Shown here: piece after piece, positions 54,667 through 64,000 of the stretch
Position numbering within the stretch: the stretch's first letter is position 1
Layout of the letters: every line of letters starts with the position of its first letter
The notes under the pieces: generated by a model
Database searches by the model: none
Told to the model about the DNA's origin: nothing
The model's input: only the letters and a program-made list of their open reading frames with translations
NCBI GenBank assembly: GCA_963663495.1
Contig: OY760427.1
Location: 4,278,001-4,342,000, forward strand
DNA: 64,000 nucleotides
Direction of reading: 5' to 3'
Source of the DNA: G963663495 sp963663495
Lineage (GTDB): Bacteria > Bacteroidota > Rhodothermia > Rhodothermales > Bin80
Position numbers and translations under genes: made by a program

Positions 54667-56904
54667 TCATAAGTCCGCTACCCGGAGCGGCGCCAGGCGA
54701 AGCATGAGCGTTTTGGGGCCCACATGATCAAAGTATACCTCTGCCCTGCGTCGGTCACCACTGCCCGTCACAGACAATACCGTCCCTGATCCAAAATCCC
54801 GATGTTGTACCCTGGAACCGGGTTCTATCTTAATACTCAAGCCAGTCGAACCTCTTTGAGGCTGTGCCACATTCCTCCCTTGCCTGGCGAAGCTCCGCGC
54901 GGATCGCACAGTCGCTGTCGGACGGTACACGATAGCTTCCACCTCGTGCTCCACCTCTTCCAGGAACCGGCTATACTGGCGGGTTTCCTGCATGCCGAAC
55001 CGCATGCGAGAACTGGCATGCAGCAAGAACAGCTGTGCTTTGGCCCGCGTGACTCCCACATAGAACAAACGGCGCTCCTCTTCCATACTTTCCGCACTTT
55101 CGTCCGCCGAGAGGACCGGAAAGAGATCCTCTTCCAACCCCGTGATAAATACCACGGGATATTCTGAGCCCTTTGACGCGTGTATTGTCATCAGAGTAAC
55201 CTTCCCGTTCCCACCATCAGACGCGTCAGCGTCCGTGAACAAGGCCACCTCCTGCAAAAACCCTGCAAGCGAGCCGGCGCTCCCCACGCCCAGCCCATAT
55301 TCCGCTACCGCATTCAATAGTTCTTCCACATTTTCCAATCGATTCTGCCCTTCGACCGTATCATCCTTCCTGAGGTGCTGCAACAGCAATGAGTCCTTGA
55401 ATATTCTTCTGGCTACTACCTGCGGCGGCTCTTGCAGCGCGGAACAGGAATCAATCAGGTCTTTGAAAGCCCCAACAGCTCGCACGGCGCGCACACCAAG
55501 TCCTATCCTCTGAAAGTCAGCGATAACCTCCCACAACGATATCTGATGTCTACCTGCGAAAGTGGTGAGATCATTTATCGTCTTTTTCCCGATACCCCTC
55601 GTGGGTAGATTGATAATGCGGCGGAGGCTTACATCATCGGATGGATTCACTAGTACCCGGAGGTAAGCCAGCGCATCCTTTACTTCGCGCTTCTGATAGA
55701 AGGAAACACCACCGATGATCTGGTACGGCACATCGTTACGAACCATGGCAGCCTCAAGCGCCCGGCTCTGTGCGTTTGTCCGGTACAGCACCGCAAAATC
55801 GTCAAACGAATACCCTTTGCGAATACGCATCTCCCGGATTATGCGCCGTACATGGTCAGCTTCATCCTGCTCTGTCAGTGCCCAGATATTCTGAACCTTG
55901 GGGCCTTCGCTGTTGTCGGTCCACAACTGTTTCTTTAACTGCTTCCGGTTGTTCGCGATTGAGACCGATGCCAATCGCAGGATGGCTTTGGTAGACCGAT
56001 AGTTCTGCTCCAACCGAACTACCACCGCATCAGGATAGTCAGACTTAAACGAGAGGATATTGCCTATATCCGCACCCCTGAAGGCATAGATGCTCTGCGC
56101 ATCATCCCCCACCACACAAATATTGCGTCGCCGGCTTGCAATGGTGCGGGCAAGCCGGTATTGCACATGATTGGTGTCTTGGTACTCATCTATATGAACA
56201 TGCGTCCATTGGTCCTGGTAACGGGCCAAGATATCCGGAAAGCGTTGGAATAGGATGATGGGCTTCAGTAGTAAGTCATCAAAATCAAATGCGTTCGCCT
56301 TCTTCAGCGCCTGCTCATACGGCAGGTATAGCTCGGCAGCAGCCGTTGCAGTACCCGTCTTTCCTTCTTTGGTCACTTCGGACGGCTTAAGCATTTTATT
56401 CTTCGCCTCGGAAATCAGACGCTGGACGCTCCTGGGCTTCATTTTTTTAGGATCCATACGACGACTGACCATCAGGTCGCGAATGAGGCGCTCGGAGTCG
56501 CTCGTATCATAAATGGAGTAGCTGCGTGTGTATCCCAGCTTATCAGCGTGAGACCGTAGGACCCGTGCCATAACAGAGTGAAATGTACCCAACCATCGTG
56601 GCTCCATACGTTCGTTTTGGACTAGGCCGGCAACGCGCTCTTTCATTTCTCGTGCTGCCTTGTTAGTAAACGTTAAGGCAAGAATTCCAGCCGGATCGGC
56701 TTCTCCCGTTCCGATCATATAAGCCATACGTGTCGTTAGGACCCGCGTCTTGCCCGACCCTGGCCCTGCAATAATCATCACCGGACCATCCGTAGTAGTT
56801 GCTGCCTTGCGCTGTTCAGGATTCAATCCATGAAGGATGTGTTCTGCAGACACCGTTGGTTCAACCCCAAAATGATTCATTAGGCAGGTTTTCAAATACT
56901 GCAT
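54667..56904 (-). CDS. pcrA: ATP-dependent DNA helicase UvrD/PcrA
   Basis: 745 residues of superfamily 1A. Motifs in order: Q-motif LNPEQRKAA, Walker A AGPGSGKTR, Ia TFTNKAAREMKERV, II VHIDEYQDTN, III VVGDDAQSIYAFRGA, IV LEQNYRST, V TIHASKGSEYPVVF, VI EERRLFYVGVTRAK. The C-terminus has the PcrA/UvrD-type tail (VQHRDFGSGTVLSV). It unwinds DNA in repair and removes obstacles. Starts at 56904 or 56880 are possible; neither has a clear ribosome-binding site. Confidence 0.95.
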   Translation of the reverse strand: MQYLKTCLMNHFGVEPTVSAEHILHGLNPEQRKAATTTDGPVMIIAGPGSGKTRVLTTRMAYMIGTGEADPAGILALTFTNKAAREMKERVAGLVQNERMEPRWLGTFHSVMARVLRSHADKLGYTRSYSIYDTSDSERLIRDLMVSRRMDPKKMKPRSVQRLISEAKNKMLKPSEVTKEGKTGTATAAAELYLPYEQALKKANAFDFDDLLLKPIILFQRFPDILARYQDQWTHVHIDEYQDTNHVQYRLARTIASRRRNICVVGDDAQSIYAFRGADIGNILSFKSDYPDAVVVRLEQNYRSTKAILRLASVSIANNRKQLKKQLWTDNSEGPKVQNIWALTEQDEADHVRRIIREMRIRKGYSFDDFAVLYRTNAQSRALEAAMVRNDVPYQIIGGVSFYQKREVKDALAYLRVLVNPSDDVSLRRIINLPTRGIGKKTINDLTTFAGRHQISLWEVIADFQRIGLGVRAVRAVGAFKDLIDSCSALQEPPQVVARRIFKDSLLLQHLRKDDTVEGQNRLENVEELLNAVAEYGLGVGSAGSLAGFLQEVALFTDADASDGGNGKVTLMTIHASKGSEYPVVFITGLEEDLFPVLSADESAESMEEERRLFYVGVTRAKAQLFLLHASSRMRFGMQETRQYSRFLEEVEHEVEAIVYRPTATVRSARSFARQGRNVAQPQRGSTGLSIKIEPGSRVQHRDFGSGTVLSVTGSGDRRRAEVYFDHVGPKTLMLRLAPLRVADL

Positions 56905-56998
56905 ATTGTACCAGTTCGGAAGACCTCTGGTTGCCTACAACAATGGAGCATCATTACAAGCGTTGCGTTCAGGCGTGATCGGCGGAGGCACTTTCTGA

Positions 56999-58339
56999 AT
57001 GGACATTTTTCGCGGACTGCTCGGGATCCTAGTCCTTCTTGCCCTTGCCTGGCTGTTTTCCAACAATCGCCGACAGATTGATTGGAAAATGGTTAGATCG
57101 GGGCTCCTGCTACAGATCGTAATGGCCATCCTCATCCTGAAGGGTGAGGAGATGTCCACCGCCTTCGGCCCTCTCGGCTGGCCGAAAGACCTCGTTTCTC
57201 ACGTTAGTGGCTTCTTTGTCATGCTCCTTGGGTTCACCGAAGAAGGAAGCCAGTTTGTGTTTGGAGATCTCGCCAAATCTCCGGATGGCGAAGTCTTGCC
57301 GGGCAATCCCTTGGTTACCGGGCAATCCTGGGGTAGCCTCCTTGCCTTTCAGGTACTGCCGACGATCATCCTTTTTGGTGCCTTGGCGGCTATCGGCTAC
57401 CATTTAGGCATTGTACAGATGATCATACGGGGCATGAGTCGCGTTATGCGGAGAGTTATGGGTACAAGTGGCGCTGAATCGCTCGCGGTGACGGCGAATG
57501 TTTTCATTGGCCAGTCAGAAGCCCCGCTGGTCATACGTCCGTACCTGGAAGGATTGACCAAGTCCGAACTCCTCGCAGTCATGACCGGAGGAATGGCCAC
57601 AATCGCAGGCGGCGTCATGGCAGCCTACATCTTGCTTCTAGGTGTCCCCTTCGCGGCTGTCAGCGGCATACCCCTGGATTTGGCCCAAGTGCAGTTTGCC
57701 GAGCACCTTCTCGGCGCTAGCCTGATGTCGGCACCCGCAGCGCTGCTGATCGCGAAGATGATCTATCCGGAAACAGGCAGCCCCGCAACGGTTGGCGGGG
57801 CTGCTGCCACGCCAGAGAAACCGTCACGCAATCTCATTGATGCCGCGGCAACGGGTGCAGGGGATGGTCTGAAACTTGCGCTCACTGTCGGTGCTATGTT
57901 GATTGCATTTATCGCGTTAATAGCGATTTGTGACCACATTCTTGGATGGGGCGCTGGTTTTGTTGGTCTGGACCTAACGTTCGCAAAGATAATGGGCTGG
58001 CTGTTCGCACCGCTTGCTTGGCTAATTGGCGTACCTATCACCGATGTCATGAATTTTGGTGCACTGCTGGGCACCAAGGTTATTGCTAACGAGTTTTTGG
58101 CCTATTTGCATCTCTCCGAGCTAATCGCGGAAGGAAGCCTTACACCCAAAACCGTTACAATGGCCACCTTTGCACTGTGTGGGTTTGCTAACCTCGGATC
58201 AATCGCCATTCAAATCGGCGGTATCGGCCCCCTTGCCCCATCGCGCCGATCAGACTTGGCTGAATTAGGGCTGTGGGCATTATTGGCAGGGTTGTTGGCA
58301 AATATCATGACCGCAGCTATCGCAGGAGCACTGGTATAA
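56999..58339 (+). CDS. Concentrative nucleoside transporter (NupC/CNT family)
   Basis: 446 residues with about ten membrane segments. Family motifs include NVFIGQSEAPLVIRPYLEGL followed by TKSELLAVMTGGMATIAGGV, and KVIANEFLAYLHL and CGFANLGSIAIQIGG near the end. It imports nucleosides with Na+ or H+ across the inner membrane. A soluble loop (about 260-280) holds a Pro/Ala-rich insert. Divergent from pcrA. Confidence 0.93.
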   Translation: MDIFRGLLGILVLLALAWLFSNNRRQIDWKMVRSGLLLQIVMAILILKGEEMSTAFGPLGWPKDLVSHVSGFFVMLLGFTEEGSQFVFGDLAKSPDGEVLPGNPLVTGQSWGSLLAFQVLPTIILFGALAAIGYHLGIVQMIIRGMSRVMRRVMGTSGAESLAVTANVFIGQSEAPLVIRPYLEGLTKSELLAVMTGGMATIAGGVMAAYILLLGVPFAAVSGIPLDLAQVQFAEHLLGASLMSAPAALLIAKMIYPETGSPATVGGAAATPEKPSRNLIDAAATGAGDGLKLALTVGAMLIAFIALIAICDHILGWGAGFVGLDLTFAKIMGWLFAPLAWLIGVPITDVMNFGALLGTKVIANEFLAYLHLSELIAEGSLTPKTVTMATFALCGFANLGSIAIQIGGIGPLAPSRRSDLAELGLWALLAGLLANIMTAAIAGALV

Positions 58340-58406
58340 CAAATAATTATCCACATTATTCATCACATGAAAACCTTTTCGTGTAATACTAGCACATACG
58401 AGCTAC

Positions 58407-59009
58407 ATGACAACGGAAGAAGAGGCAGGAAAATCTGCTGGACTCAACATTGATATAGTTGAACTGAGCAAGCGCCTGCGGTTATCTGACCGAAACGCTT
58501 TTTCTGAACTGTTTGAAGCAATGCATCCGATGCTGTTACGGTATGCGTGGAGCTTCGTGAACAGTGAGGACACTGCGCGTGATGTAGTGCAGGATGTTTT
58601 TATGAAACTATGGCAGATACGCACAGACATAAACCCCAGCAGATCATTGAAAGCCCTGCTGTATACGATGGTGCGAAATCTGTCGCTGAACAAGCTTCGC
58701 AGTGCCCACAATGACCACATTTCATTGCCCGAGCACGGGCTCATTGATTCAGCTCCCGCGGCGGATGATGTTCTTGATGCCGGTATCCTACGCGCCGAGA
58801 TTGCACGATGCATCCAGGAATTGCCAAACCGGCGGCGCGAAGCTTTCATGCTCAGCAGGTATGAAGGGCTTACCCATGCAGAGATTGCTGCCGTGATGAA
58901 TTTGACGCCCAGAACTGTCAGTACACATATCGTTTTGGCCCTGCGCGACCTTCGCAGGCGCCTGAGCGCTTTACAATCTGTCCCGTCCAGTGAAACCCAA
59001 AATGTTTGA
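58407..59009 (+). CDS. FecI-type ECF sigma factor
   Basis: 200 residues. Region 2 (LFEAMHPMLLRYAWSFVNSE, RDVVQDVFMKLWQ) and region 4 (LPNRRREAFMLSRYEGLTHA, EIAAVMNLTPRTVSTHIVLA) match FecI-like factors of Bacteroidota. The next gene is FecR, with a 20-base overlap, and then a TonB receptor, the classic cell-surface signalling order. Confidence 0.93.
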   Translation: MTTEEEAGKSAGLNIDIVELSKRLRLSDRNAFSELFEAMHPMLLRYAWSFVNSEDTARDVVQDVFMKLWQIRTDINPSRSLKALLYTMVRNLSLNKLRSAHNDHISLPEHGLIDSAPAADDVLDAGILRAEIARCIQELPNRRREAFMLSRYEGLTHAEIAAVMNLTPRTVSTHIVLALRDLRRRLSALQSVPSSETQNV

Positions 59010-59934
59010 TTCGAAGCACCGTTACTCCCTTCCGCAGGAAATCCTGACGTCTCTTGATGACTGCGATGATATCGCGGGGCTTGATGAGATATGGAAGCTC
59101 GCATCCACTGTCCGCACCACGACGCATGATGCTTGGATCCAACGCGCAGGAGCACAGATTCGGGGTAACCTTAACCACATCACCCGTAGCCGAGCCAAGA
59201 TTCGATGGCTTCGGGTTTCCTACGCTATTGCAGCCAGCATCGCAGTATTGGTTGCTGTTGGCATCTCGCTGCAACCGAGTGGAACGGCGATAACCGTCCC
59301 GAACGGAAGCCAACTGCGGCATGTTCTTCCCGATGGTAGTGTCCTTCAGTTGAACAGTGGTTCGAGCATCACGTTCGACGATAGGTTTGACGAAGGCTTG
59401 AGGCAGGTTCGGCTCCTGCATGGCGAAGTCCATTTCTCTGTATCCGAGAGCGACATCCCGTTTCAAGTCCTAACTCCACAGGGCACAGTGGAGGTTTTGG
59501 GTACCTCATTTAATGTCCGTGCCTGGCCCGAAGACGCCTTTGCAGATGTGGTCGTAACCTCGGGAAGCGTAAGGGTCACACCGGCTGGGGGCGTGACTAC
59601 ATCCGTAGTCCTCACGGCCGGGGAAGCAACCCGCATTGCCGCCGGCCTCGCACCGCGTCCACTTGGCCCCGGGTACACCGAACAAGCATCTTCCTGGCAA
59701 AGTGGCAGCTTCAAGTTTTCGGATCACCCACTAGGTTTAGTAATTCGTGAAGTAGAGCGTAGGTACAACATTTCCGTTCAAACCCCGTCCACCATGGACC
59801 TTGACGAACGTGTGGGCATTCTTGTAGAGCAGCCCGAGGGCCCCTCAGAGATCCTGCGGGATCTCTGTGAGTTGAAGGGCTGTGAACCTCGCGTGGTGCC
59901 GGACGGCTTCGCGATTACCTACGAAGTAGAGTAG
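58990..59934 (+). CDS. FecR-type anti-sigma factor
   Basis: 314 residues starting with GTG inside the sigma-factor gene. Cytoplasmic N-terminus, one membrane segment (VSYAIAASIAVLVAVGISL, about 77-96), then the periplasmic FecR domain (VPNGSQLRHVLPDGSVLQLN, GEVHFSV, VEVLGTSFNVRAWPEDAFAD) and the C-terminal DUF4974-like domain (FSDHPLGLVIREVERRYNIS). It would hold the sigma factor until the downstream receptor's N-terminal domain signals ligand binding. Confidence 0.93.
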   Translation: MKPKMFDSKHRYSLPQEILTSLDDCDDIAGLDEIWKLASTVRTTTHDAWIQRAGAQIRGNLNHITRSRAKIRWLRVSYAIAASIAVLVAVGISLQPSGTAITVPNGSQLRHVLPDGSVLQLNSGSSITFDDRFDEGLRQVRLLHGEVHFSVSESDIPFQVLTPQGTVEVLGTSFNVRAWPEDAFADVVVTSGSVRVTPAGGVTTSVVLTAGEATRIAAGLAPRPLGPGYTEQASSWQSGSFKFSDHPLGLVIREVERRYNISVQTPSTMDLDERVGILVEQPEGPSEILRDLCELKGCEPRVVPDGFAITYEVE

Positions 59935-59958
59935 GTACCGAAATTGAGCCCTTGAAGG

Positions 59959-59988
59959 GCCCGGTCCGGGGATCTGGATCGGGCTTTT
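59959..59988 (+). terminator. Terminator-like hairpin between fecR and the receptor gene
   Basis: GCCCGGTCC (59959-59967) pairs with GGATCGGGC (59976-59984), followed by TTTTCTT. It is 5 bases before the receptor ATG at 59994. It may end part of the fecIR transcripts (attenuation) or hide the receptor's ribosome-binding site. Confidence 0.65.
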
Positions 59989-59993
59989 CTTAT

Positions 59994-62732
59994 ATGTGCG
60001 CACGCAACTGCTGTGGAATCATAATTCTTTGGGTTGCCAGTGTGCTGCTGCACGAGAATGCGGCAGCACAAACGGTCCCCCTGGATGAGGCCATCGTCCG
60101 GTTTCAGGAGACATGGCGCGTAGATCTATCCTACGACGCTGCCCTGCTAGATGGCCGGCAGACGGCATGGATCACGCCCGTGGGGACAACCCCGGAATCC
60201 GACCTCCAGATACTGCTTACCGATACAGGCTTGGTATTCCGCCGCCTGTCCAGCGGCACCCTGAGTCTTGCGAAGAGCAAGAGTACCGGATCAATCTCAG
60301 GACGCGTTGTGAATGACTCCACTGGAGCCGCGTTGAGCAGAGTGCACATCAAGCTCGGAATACTTGAAGTTGATGCAGTTACAGATAACGACGGACGCTT
60401 TACAATATCTAATGTGATGCCAAGCGAATACCAGGTGCGTGCGACACACATAGGTTTCGCTCCCAAGTGGGAAGAAGTCACTGTATCCGCCGGTGACACG
60501 GTGGATCTTGTTCTACGCATGGCCGAGGTTTCCTACATGCTTGAGCCGACTGGTATCGTCGCTCCTGGAAGTAATCTGCGCTTGCCCACATCACTAGTGT
60601 CAGGGTTAACACAGTCACAGTTTAGCAACGTCGGCGGGCTTGGTACGGTCGACCTGATCCGCAGTTTAGACAGGGTGACCGGCGTCAAGGTTCACCCCTT
60701 GTCCGGAGACATCCACATTCAGGGTGGAGACCCGGGCGAGCATGCATTTGTTCTGGACGGAAATCCCATATTCAATCCTGTCCATCTACATGGCTTGATC
60801 GGAGCGCTGAACCCGTTTGCGGTGGATGAGGTGGAGATTGCTAAGGCCGGCTTCAATGCGTCGGAGGGCAGTTACCTTGCAGGCGTCATCAGCTCCTCGC
60901 ACGCTCTGCCGGACAGCGGCCTATATTATCGGGACTTTCATATTGACCCGCTCAGCTTCAACACACGGCTGGCTGTGGGATCCGGCGACAGATTCAAGGT
61001 GATGGGTGCCGTCCGTAAGAGCGTATGGAACGGCGGGTGGTCGTGGATGCGGAGTTCAGCTATTGATCAGCTCCTTCTATCATGGAACGCTCCAGATTAT
61101 TTTCTGCAGCGGGCCAGCTTTTACACCGTGCAAAGCGTGTTTCCTCAGCTATACGAGGTGTTCTTGGAACAGCTGGACAACATTGCACCGCCTGCACTGC
61201 CGGATGTTGATTATCTGGATATCCACTTGGCCGGTCACATTCGCTTCTCTGGCGGACAACTTCTGCGGGGATCCTTCTACGACAGCGCAAGCAGAGTTCA
61301 CGGTCGACGACTGATCGGATCCATTCTGGAGGAGGACGCAGACACGGCGGCACCCGAATTATATGACTGGGAAAACAGAGCATCGCATGTGTCGTGGTCC
61401 GAATTCCTTGGATCATCCGTGCTATGGCGCACACGGGCCAGGCATAGCCATTACCGCTTGGCACATTCCTACGATGGCCTCAGCCGCCAAACGGCCTTAA
61501 CAGTTTTTGGCGATCGCTTGTTTTTCAATCTTGAACCGGTTGACGATGGTAATAATGTGGAAGAATGGGCCATCAAGAGCACCATTGATGCTGAACATTC
61601 CTTTGGATCCTTGCAGGCAGGATTGGAAATTATCCGAACCAGTTACCAGTTCGTATTTCCCAGCATCTTTCCCCAAACGATCAATTTAGATAATCATGCG
61701 ATGCGCTATGTCTTGTACGTGCAGGACACAAACCGACTAGCTCCTGGGATCAAGTTAACGTTGGGCTCTCGCTTCACTGCCACTGTGGGAAGCGTATATG
61801 CTGAGCCGCGTACATCGCTCGAATTCAGTGCCGGCGATATCTTTAACGCACGTATTGCCTCCGGCCAGTACCACCAGTTCCTGAACCGCTACGAGGTGAC
61901 CACCCTCAGTCCCAGCACCATTGTTCCTTACTCTCGGTTATGGCTACCGGTGGATGCGAGCATTCGCCCTCCAATGGCTCGGCATTTAGCGGCAGAGGCT
62001 CGCCTGGCCCTGCCATCCGGCTTAAATATCCGATTGGAAGGGTATTATAAGGCTCTCTTGCGATTGTACCGGATTGACTATCCTCGCCTTTTTCAGCCAG
62101 ACGACGGGGATACCATTTTCCGCGACCGGGAATTGATCACAGACCAGAATGGATTTGCTGAAGAGTCGCACGGACGAGCCTATGGATTCTCCTCTGATCT
62201 GTCTTATTCGTTTCGCAGGGCGAAGGCGGGATGGCAACACACATGGAGTATCTCGGAGCGCGAATACGAATTTCGTGGTGGCGATCTGCGGACGGAGCCA
62301 GTACCATGGGGGGTACCACATCAAAGCCATATTTACGCCGGCTTTGTACCCTCGCCCATGGTGCAACTCGGACTCCACTGGCACGGCAGCTGGGGACGTA
62401 CATGGGGGTTCAGGACGGCATACTACGACCTTCTAGGCATGGATGTTAACCAGCCATTGGTACTCAGTGGCTACGATTTTCGTAACCCTACAGCTCGCTC
62501 CCATCAGTTGCCGGCCATTCGCCAGATGGACCTTTCGGTTGCTGTCACAACTAGCATCAGGTCCGCCAAAATCATTGCACAGGCTGACTTGATCAATGTC
62601 AGAAACCGAAGAAACGTGGCGCACTATGTGCTCGCGGAAACTGATCGCGGGGAGGCTGGCTCTACCGTTGACAGGCAGAATCGCTATCTGCTCGGTCGCG
62701 CATTTGTTTTTTCACTGCGCGTACAGCTGTAA
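59994..62732 (+). CDS. TonB-dependent receptor with STN signalling domain
   Basis: 912 residues from ATG 59994; an in-frame TTG at 59952 would place the hairpin within the gene. Signal peptide (GIIILWVASVLLHENAAAQ). STN domain about 25-95 (VPLDEAIVRFQETWRVDLSY), which contacts FecR. CarboxypepD_reg-like domain about 98-185 (ISGRVVNDSTGAALSRVHIK). Plug about 200-300 (DLIRSLDRVTGVKVHPLSGD, IHIQGGDPGEHAFVLDG). The rest is the 22-strand barrel ending FVFSLRVQL. The plug reads like CirA/FecA-type receptors of Bacteroidota that lack a SusD partner; none follows. Ligand unknown. Confidence 0.9.
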   Translation: MCARNCCGIIILWVASVLLHENAAAQTVPLDEAIVRFQETWRVDLSYDAALLDGRQTAWITPVGTTPESDLQILLTDTGLVFRRLSSGTLSLAKSKSTGSISGRVVNDSTGAALSRVHIKLGILEVDAVTDNDGRFTISNVMPSEYQVRATHIGFAPKWEEVTVSAGDTVDLVLRMAEVSYMLEPTGIVAPGSNLRLPTSLVSGLTQSQFSNVGGLGTVDLIRSLDRVTGVKVHPLSGDIHIQGGDPGEHAFVLDGNPIFNPVHLHGLIGALNPFAVDEVEIAKAGFNASEGSYLAGVISSSHALPDSGLYYRDFHIDPLSFNTRLAVGSGDRFKVMGAVRKSVWNGGWSWMRSSAIDQLLLSWNAPDYFLQRASFYTVQSVFPQLYEVFLEQLDNIAPPALPDVDYLDIHLAGHIRFSGGQLLRGSFYDSASRVHGRRLIGSILEEDADTAAPELYDWENRASHVSWSEFLGSSVLWRTRARHSHYRLAHSYDGLSRQTALTVFGDRLFFNLEPVDDGNNVEEWAIKSTIDAEHSFGSLQAGLEIIRTSYQFVFPSIFPQTINLDNHAMRYVLYVQDTNRLAPGIKLTLGSRFTATVGSVYAEPRTSLEFSAGDIFNARIASGQYHQFLNRYEVTTLSPSTIVPYSRLWLPVDASIRPPMARHLAAEARLALPSGLNIRLEGYYKALLRLYRIDYPRLFQPDDGDTIFRDRELITDQNGFAEESHGRAYGFSSDLSYSFRRAKAGWQHTWSISEREYEFRGGDLRTEPVPWGVPHQSHIYAGFVPSPMVQLGLHWHGSWGRTWGFRTAYYDLLGMDVNQPLVLSGYDFRNPTARSHQLPAIRQMDLSVAVTTSIRSAKIIAQADLINVRNRRNVAHYVLAETDRGEAGSTVDRQNRYLLGRAFVFSLRVQL

Positions 62733-62738
62733 GGATGC

Positions 62739-63233
62739 CTAATCCTCCGCTACAGCGGCATCCAGCCGCGCAATGTAGCGACGACGATCCATCGCCACTA
62801 CCCGGACCTTGCTGCCGCGCGCGATAAACTCCCCTTGGGTAACCACTTCAATGCGGTCTCCGTTGATCTCTACAATACCGGTTGGACGCAATGGGGTAAA
62901 TGCGACGCCTGATTTTCCCAAGTGGCGCGCGCGTCGGGCCTGTTCGCGTGCAGCAGCATCCTCATCGCGGCGCAGACTGGTAGACAGTACGAAGCGGTTC
63001 CATGCCCCGGTTGACCAAAGCACGTAACCTAGAAGGCCTGCCGATGCGAGTGCTCCAACCAGCGCCAGCGTACCACTTACAAGCCCGGATTCGCTGTATA
63101 CATACCCCACGGCAAACGCAATCAGAAGCGCACCCAGCATTCCGACTACATTGAATCCCGGGATGAGATAAACCTCGACCAGGATGAGAACCAAGCCCGA
63201 GCCAATTAGCAGTACAGGGATGATCCAAGTCAC
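62739..63233 (-). CDS. NfeD family protein (short form)
   Basis: 164 residues. Two or three N-terminal membrane segments (VLLIGSGLVLILVEVYLIPG, NVVGMLGALLIAFAVGYVY) and a C-terminal OB-fold (GVAFTPLRPTGIVEINGDRI, GSKVRVVAMDRRRYIAR). NfeD proteins act with flotillin/stomatin partners at the membrane. It lies 3 bases after the longer NfeD gene, so the two form an operon; no stomatin gene is visible in the window. Confidence 0.85.
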   Translation of the reverse strand: MTWIIPVLLIGSGLVLILVEVYLIPGFNVVGMLGALLIAFAVGYVYSESGLVSGTLALVGALASAGLLGYVLWSTGAWNRFVLSTSLRRDEDAAAREQARRARHLGKSGVAFTPLRPTGIVEINGDRIEVVTQGEFIARGSKVRVVAMDRRRYIARLDAAVAED

Positions 63234-63236
63234 CAG

Positions 63237-64000
63237 CTAAACCGTTGTCTCGTCTGAGTTCCTGACTTCCCGCACTTCCACACGGCTACCCCGAACATCT
63301 ACAACATGTACCAGGGTCTTCTCCGTTATGTATTCCCCGGCAGTGATGACATCAATCCGGATTCCATCCAAATCCATTACTCCAGAGGGACGTAGCGGGG
63401 TGATAGCATGACCGGTTCTGCCAAGATACTCCACATGCGATTCCGCCGACGTATAGCCCTCACTGCTGGTCAGTTCGGGAGCAAGCACCAATCGATTCAG
63501 GCCGCTGTTCTTCGAAAGCGTTCGCCCGAGAATCATGCCCACGACAACCAGCATGGCCATTGTGGCTGCTATTGTTGCCACAGCAGGCGTTAGCGCACCC
63601 AAGGGAGGAAATGCGAAGCCCACATTACCAACCAGTGACACCATGAGAGCGCCAATTACCAGCACAATTCCAGAGAGTCCGGCGATTCCGAATCCTGGCA
63701 AAACAAATATCTCCACAACTATCAAGCCGACTCCGAGCACGAATACCAGCACCTCCCATACTTCAACAAGTCCCAGAAGATAATGGGGCGCGAAGAACAG
63801 CGAAGCTCCCACCAATGCCATCAGGCCTGCAAATCCTACACCCGGGGTTTGTAACTCGAAGTACAACCCTCCAAGCATCATCAGCATTAGTAGCGATTGC
63901 AGAACTGGCGACCCCAGAAACCGAAGCACGCGTTCCGCCGCTGTCTCTCGGTGTGCTACTACTGCAGTCGCAGGGAGGCCGAATGCTTCCAGCACTTCCG
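63237..64000 (-). CDS. NfeD-type membrane-bound serine protease, C-terminal part (5' end outside window)
   Basis: The frame is open to the right edge of the window, so the N-terminal ClpP-like protease domain is outside. Visible are the end of the linker helix, a four-helix membrane region (VLQSLLMLMMLGGLYFELQT, GVGFAGLMALVGASLFFAPH, FVLGVGLIVVEIFVLPGFGI) and the C-terminal OB domain (HAITPLRPSGVMDLDGIRID). This is the layout of long NfeD proteins. It overlaps nothing and precedes the short NfeD gene. Confidence 0.87.
   Translation of the reverse strand, partial: EVLEAFGLPATAVVAHRETAAERVLRFLGSPVLQSLLMLMMLGGLYFELQTPGVGFAGLMALVGASLFFAPHYLLGLVEVWEVLVFVLGVGLIVVEIFVLPGFGIAGLSGIVLVIGALMVSLVGNVGFAFPPLGALTPAVATIAATMAMLVVVGMILGRTLSKNSGLNRLVLAPELTSSEGYTSAESHVEYLGRTGHAITPLRPSGVMDLDGIRIDVITAGEYITEKTLVHVVDVRGSRVEVREVRNSDETTV

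Overview
The window looks like part of the chromosome of a Gram-negative bacterium of the Bacteroidota/Rhodothermota/Balneolota type. The evidence is a C-terminal type IX secretion (Por) sorting domain on a leucine-rich-repeat protein, a FecI-FecR-TonB receptor cassette whose receptor carries STN and CarboxypepD_reg-like N-terminal domains, and an MlaEFD lipid transporter. This placement is inferred from gene content only. The density of insertion sequences and broken genes suggests a genome under weak selection, for example a host-associated one.

Layout. 0-9 kb: the end of a secreted LRR protein, a group II intron relic, a tnpB (IS200/IS605-type) element, an M20-peptidase/ornithine-cyclodeaminase chimeric pseudogene, mnmA, an SDR oxidoreductase, a cytosine methyltransferase tail cut off by a second, decayed tnpB element, and apt. 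9-18.5 kb: an ordinary housekeeping block. It holds an ECF sigma factor with a membrane partner and two periplasmic coiled-coil proteins, radA, an mlaE-mlaF-mlaD-HD-DUF445 operon, and a dus gene converging on it. 18.5-45.4 kb: a mobile-element pile-up. An IS256-type transposase gene is split by an IS1634-type element, which is itself split by a Tn5-like element. The Tn5-like element (two copies) encodes a transposase fused to an N-terminal DruA/DUF4338-like domain and has 179-bp terminal inverted repeats. There is one intact IS66 copy and a second one split by the other Tn5-like copy, an ISNCY-type element, a Fic gene with a duplicated upstream region, and a broken Phd/VapC toxin-antitoxin pair.

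The most unusual locus is at 42.1-44.8 kb on the minus strand. It is an initiator tRNA-fMet(CAU) gene interrupted in the anticodon loop by a group I intron of about 225 nt, and that intron is itself interrupted by a 2,358-bp IS1634-type element with a 4-bp target duplication. Both exons, the intron core, a promoter and a terminator can be read directly.

45.6-52.5 kb holds a giant Calx-beta/cadherin-like surface protein with a C-terminal outer-membrane beta-barrel, broken by one frameshift that lies on a perfect 22-bp palindrome. 52.8-64 kb returns to normal genes: a small PLDc_N-type membrane protein, an ectonucleotide-phosphodiesterase-like enzyme, a UvrD/PcrA helicase, a CNT nucleoside transporter, the FecI/FecR/TonB receptor system, and two NfeD proteins, the second running off the window.
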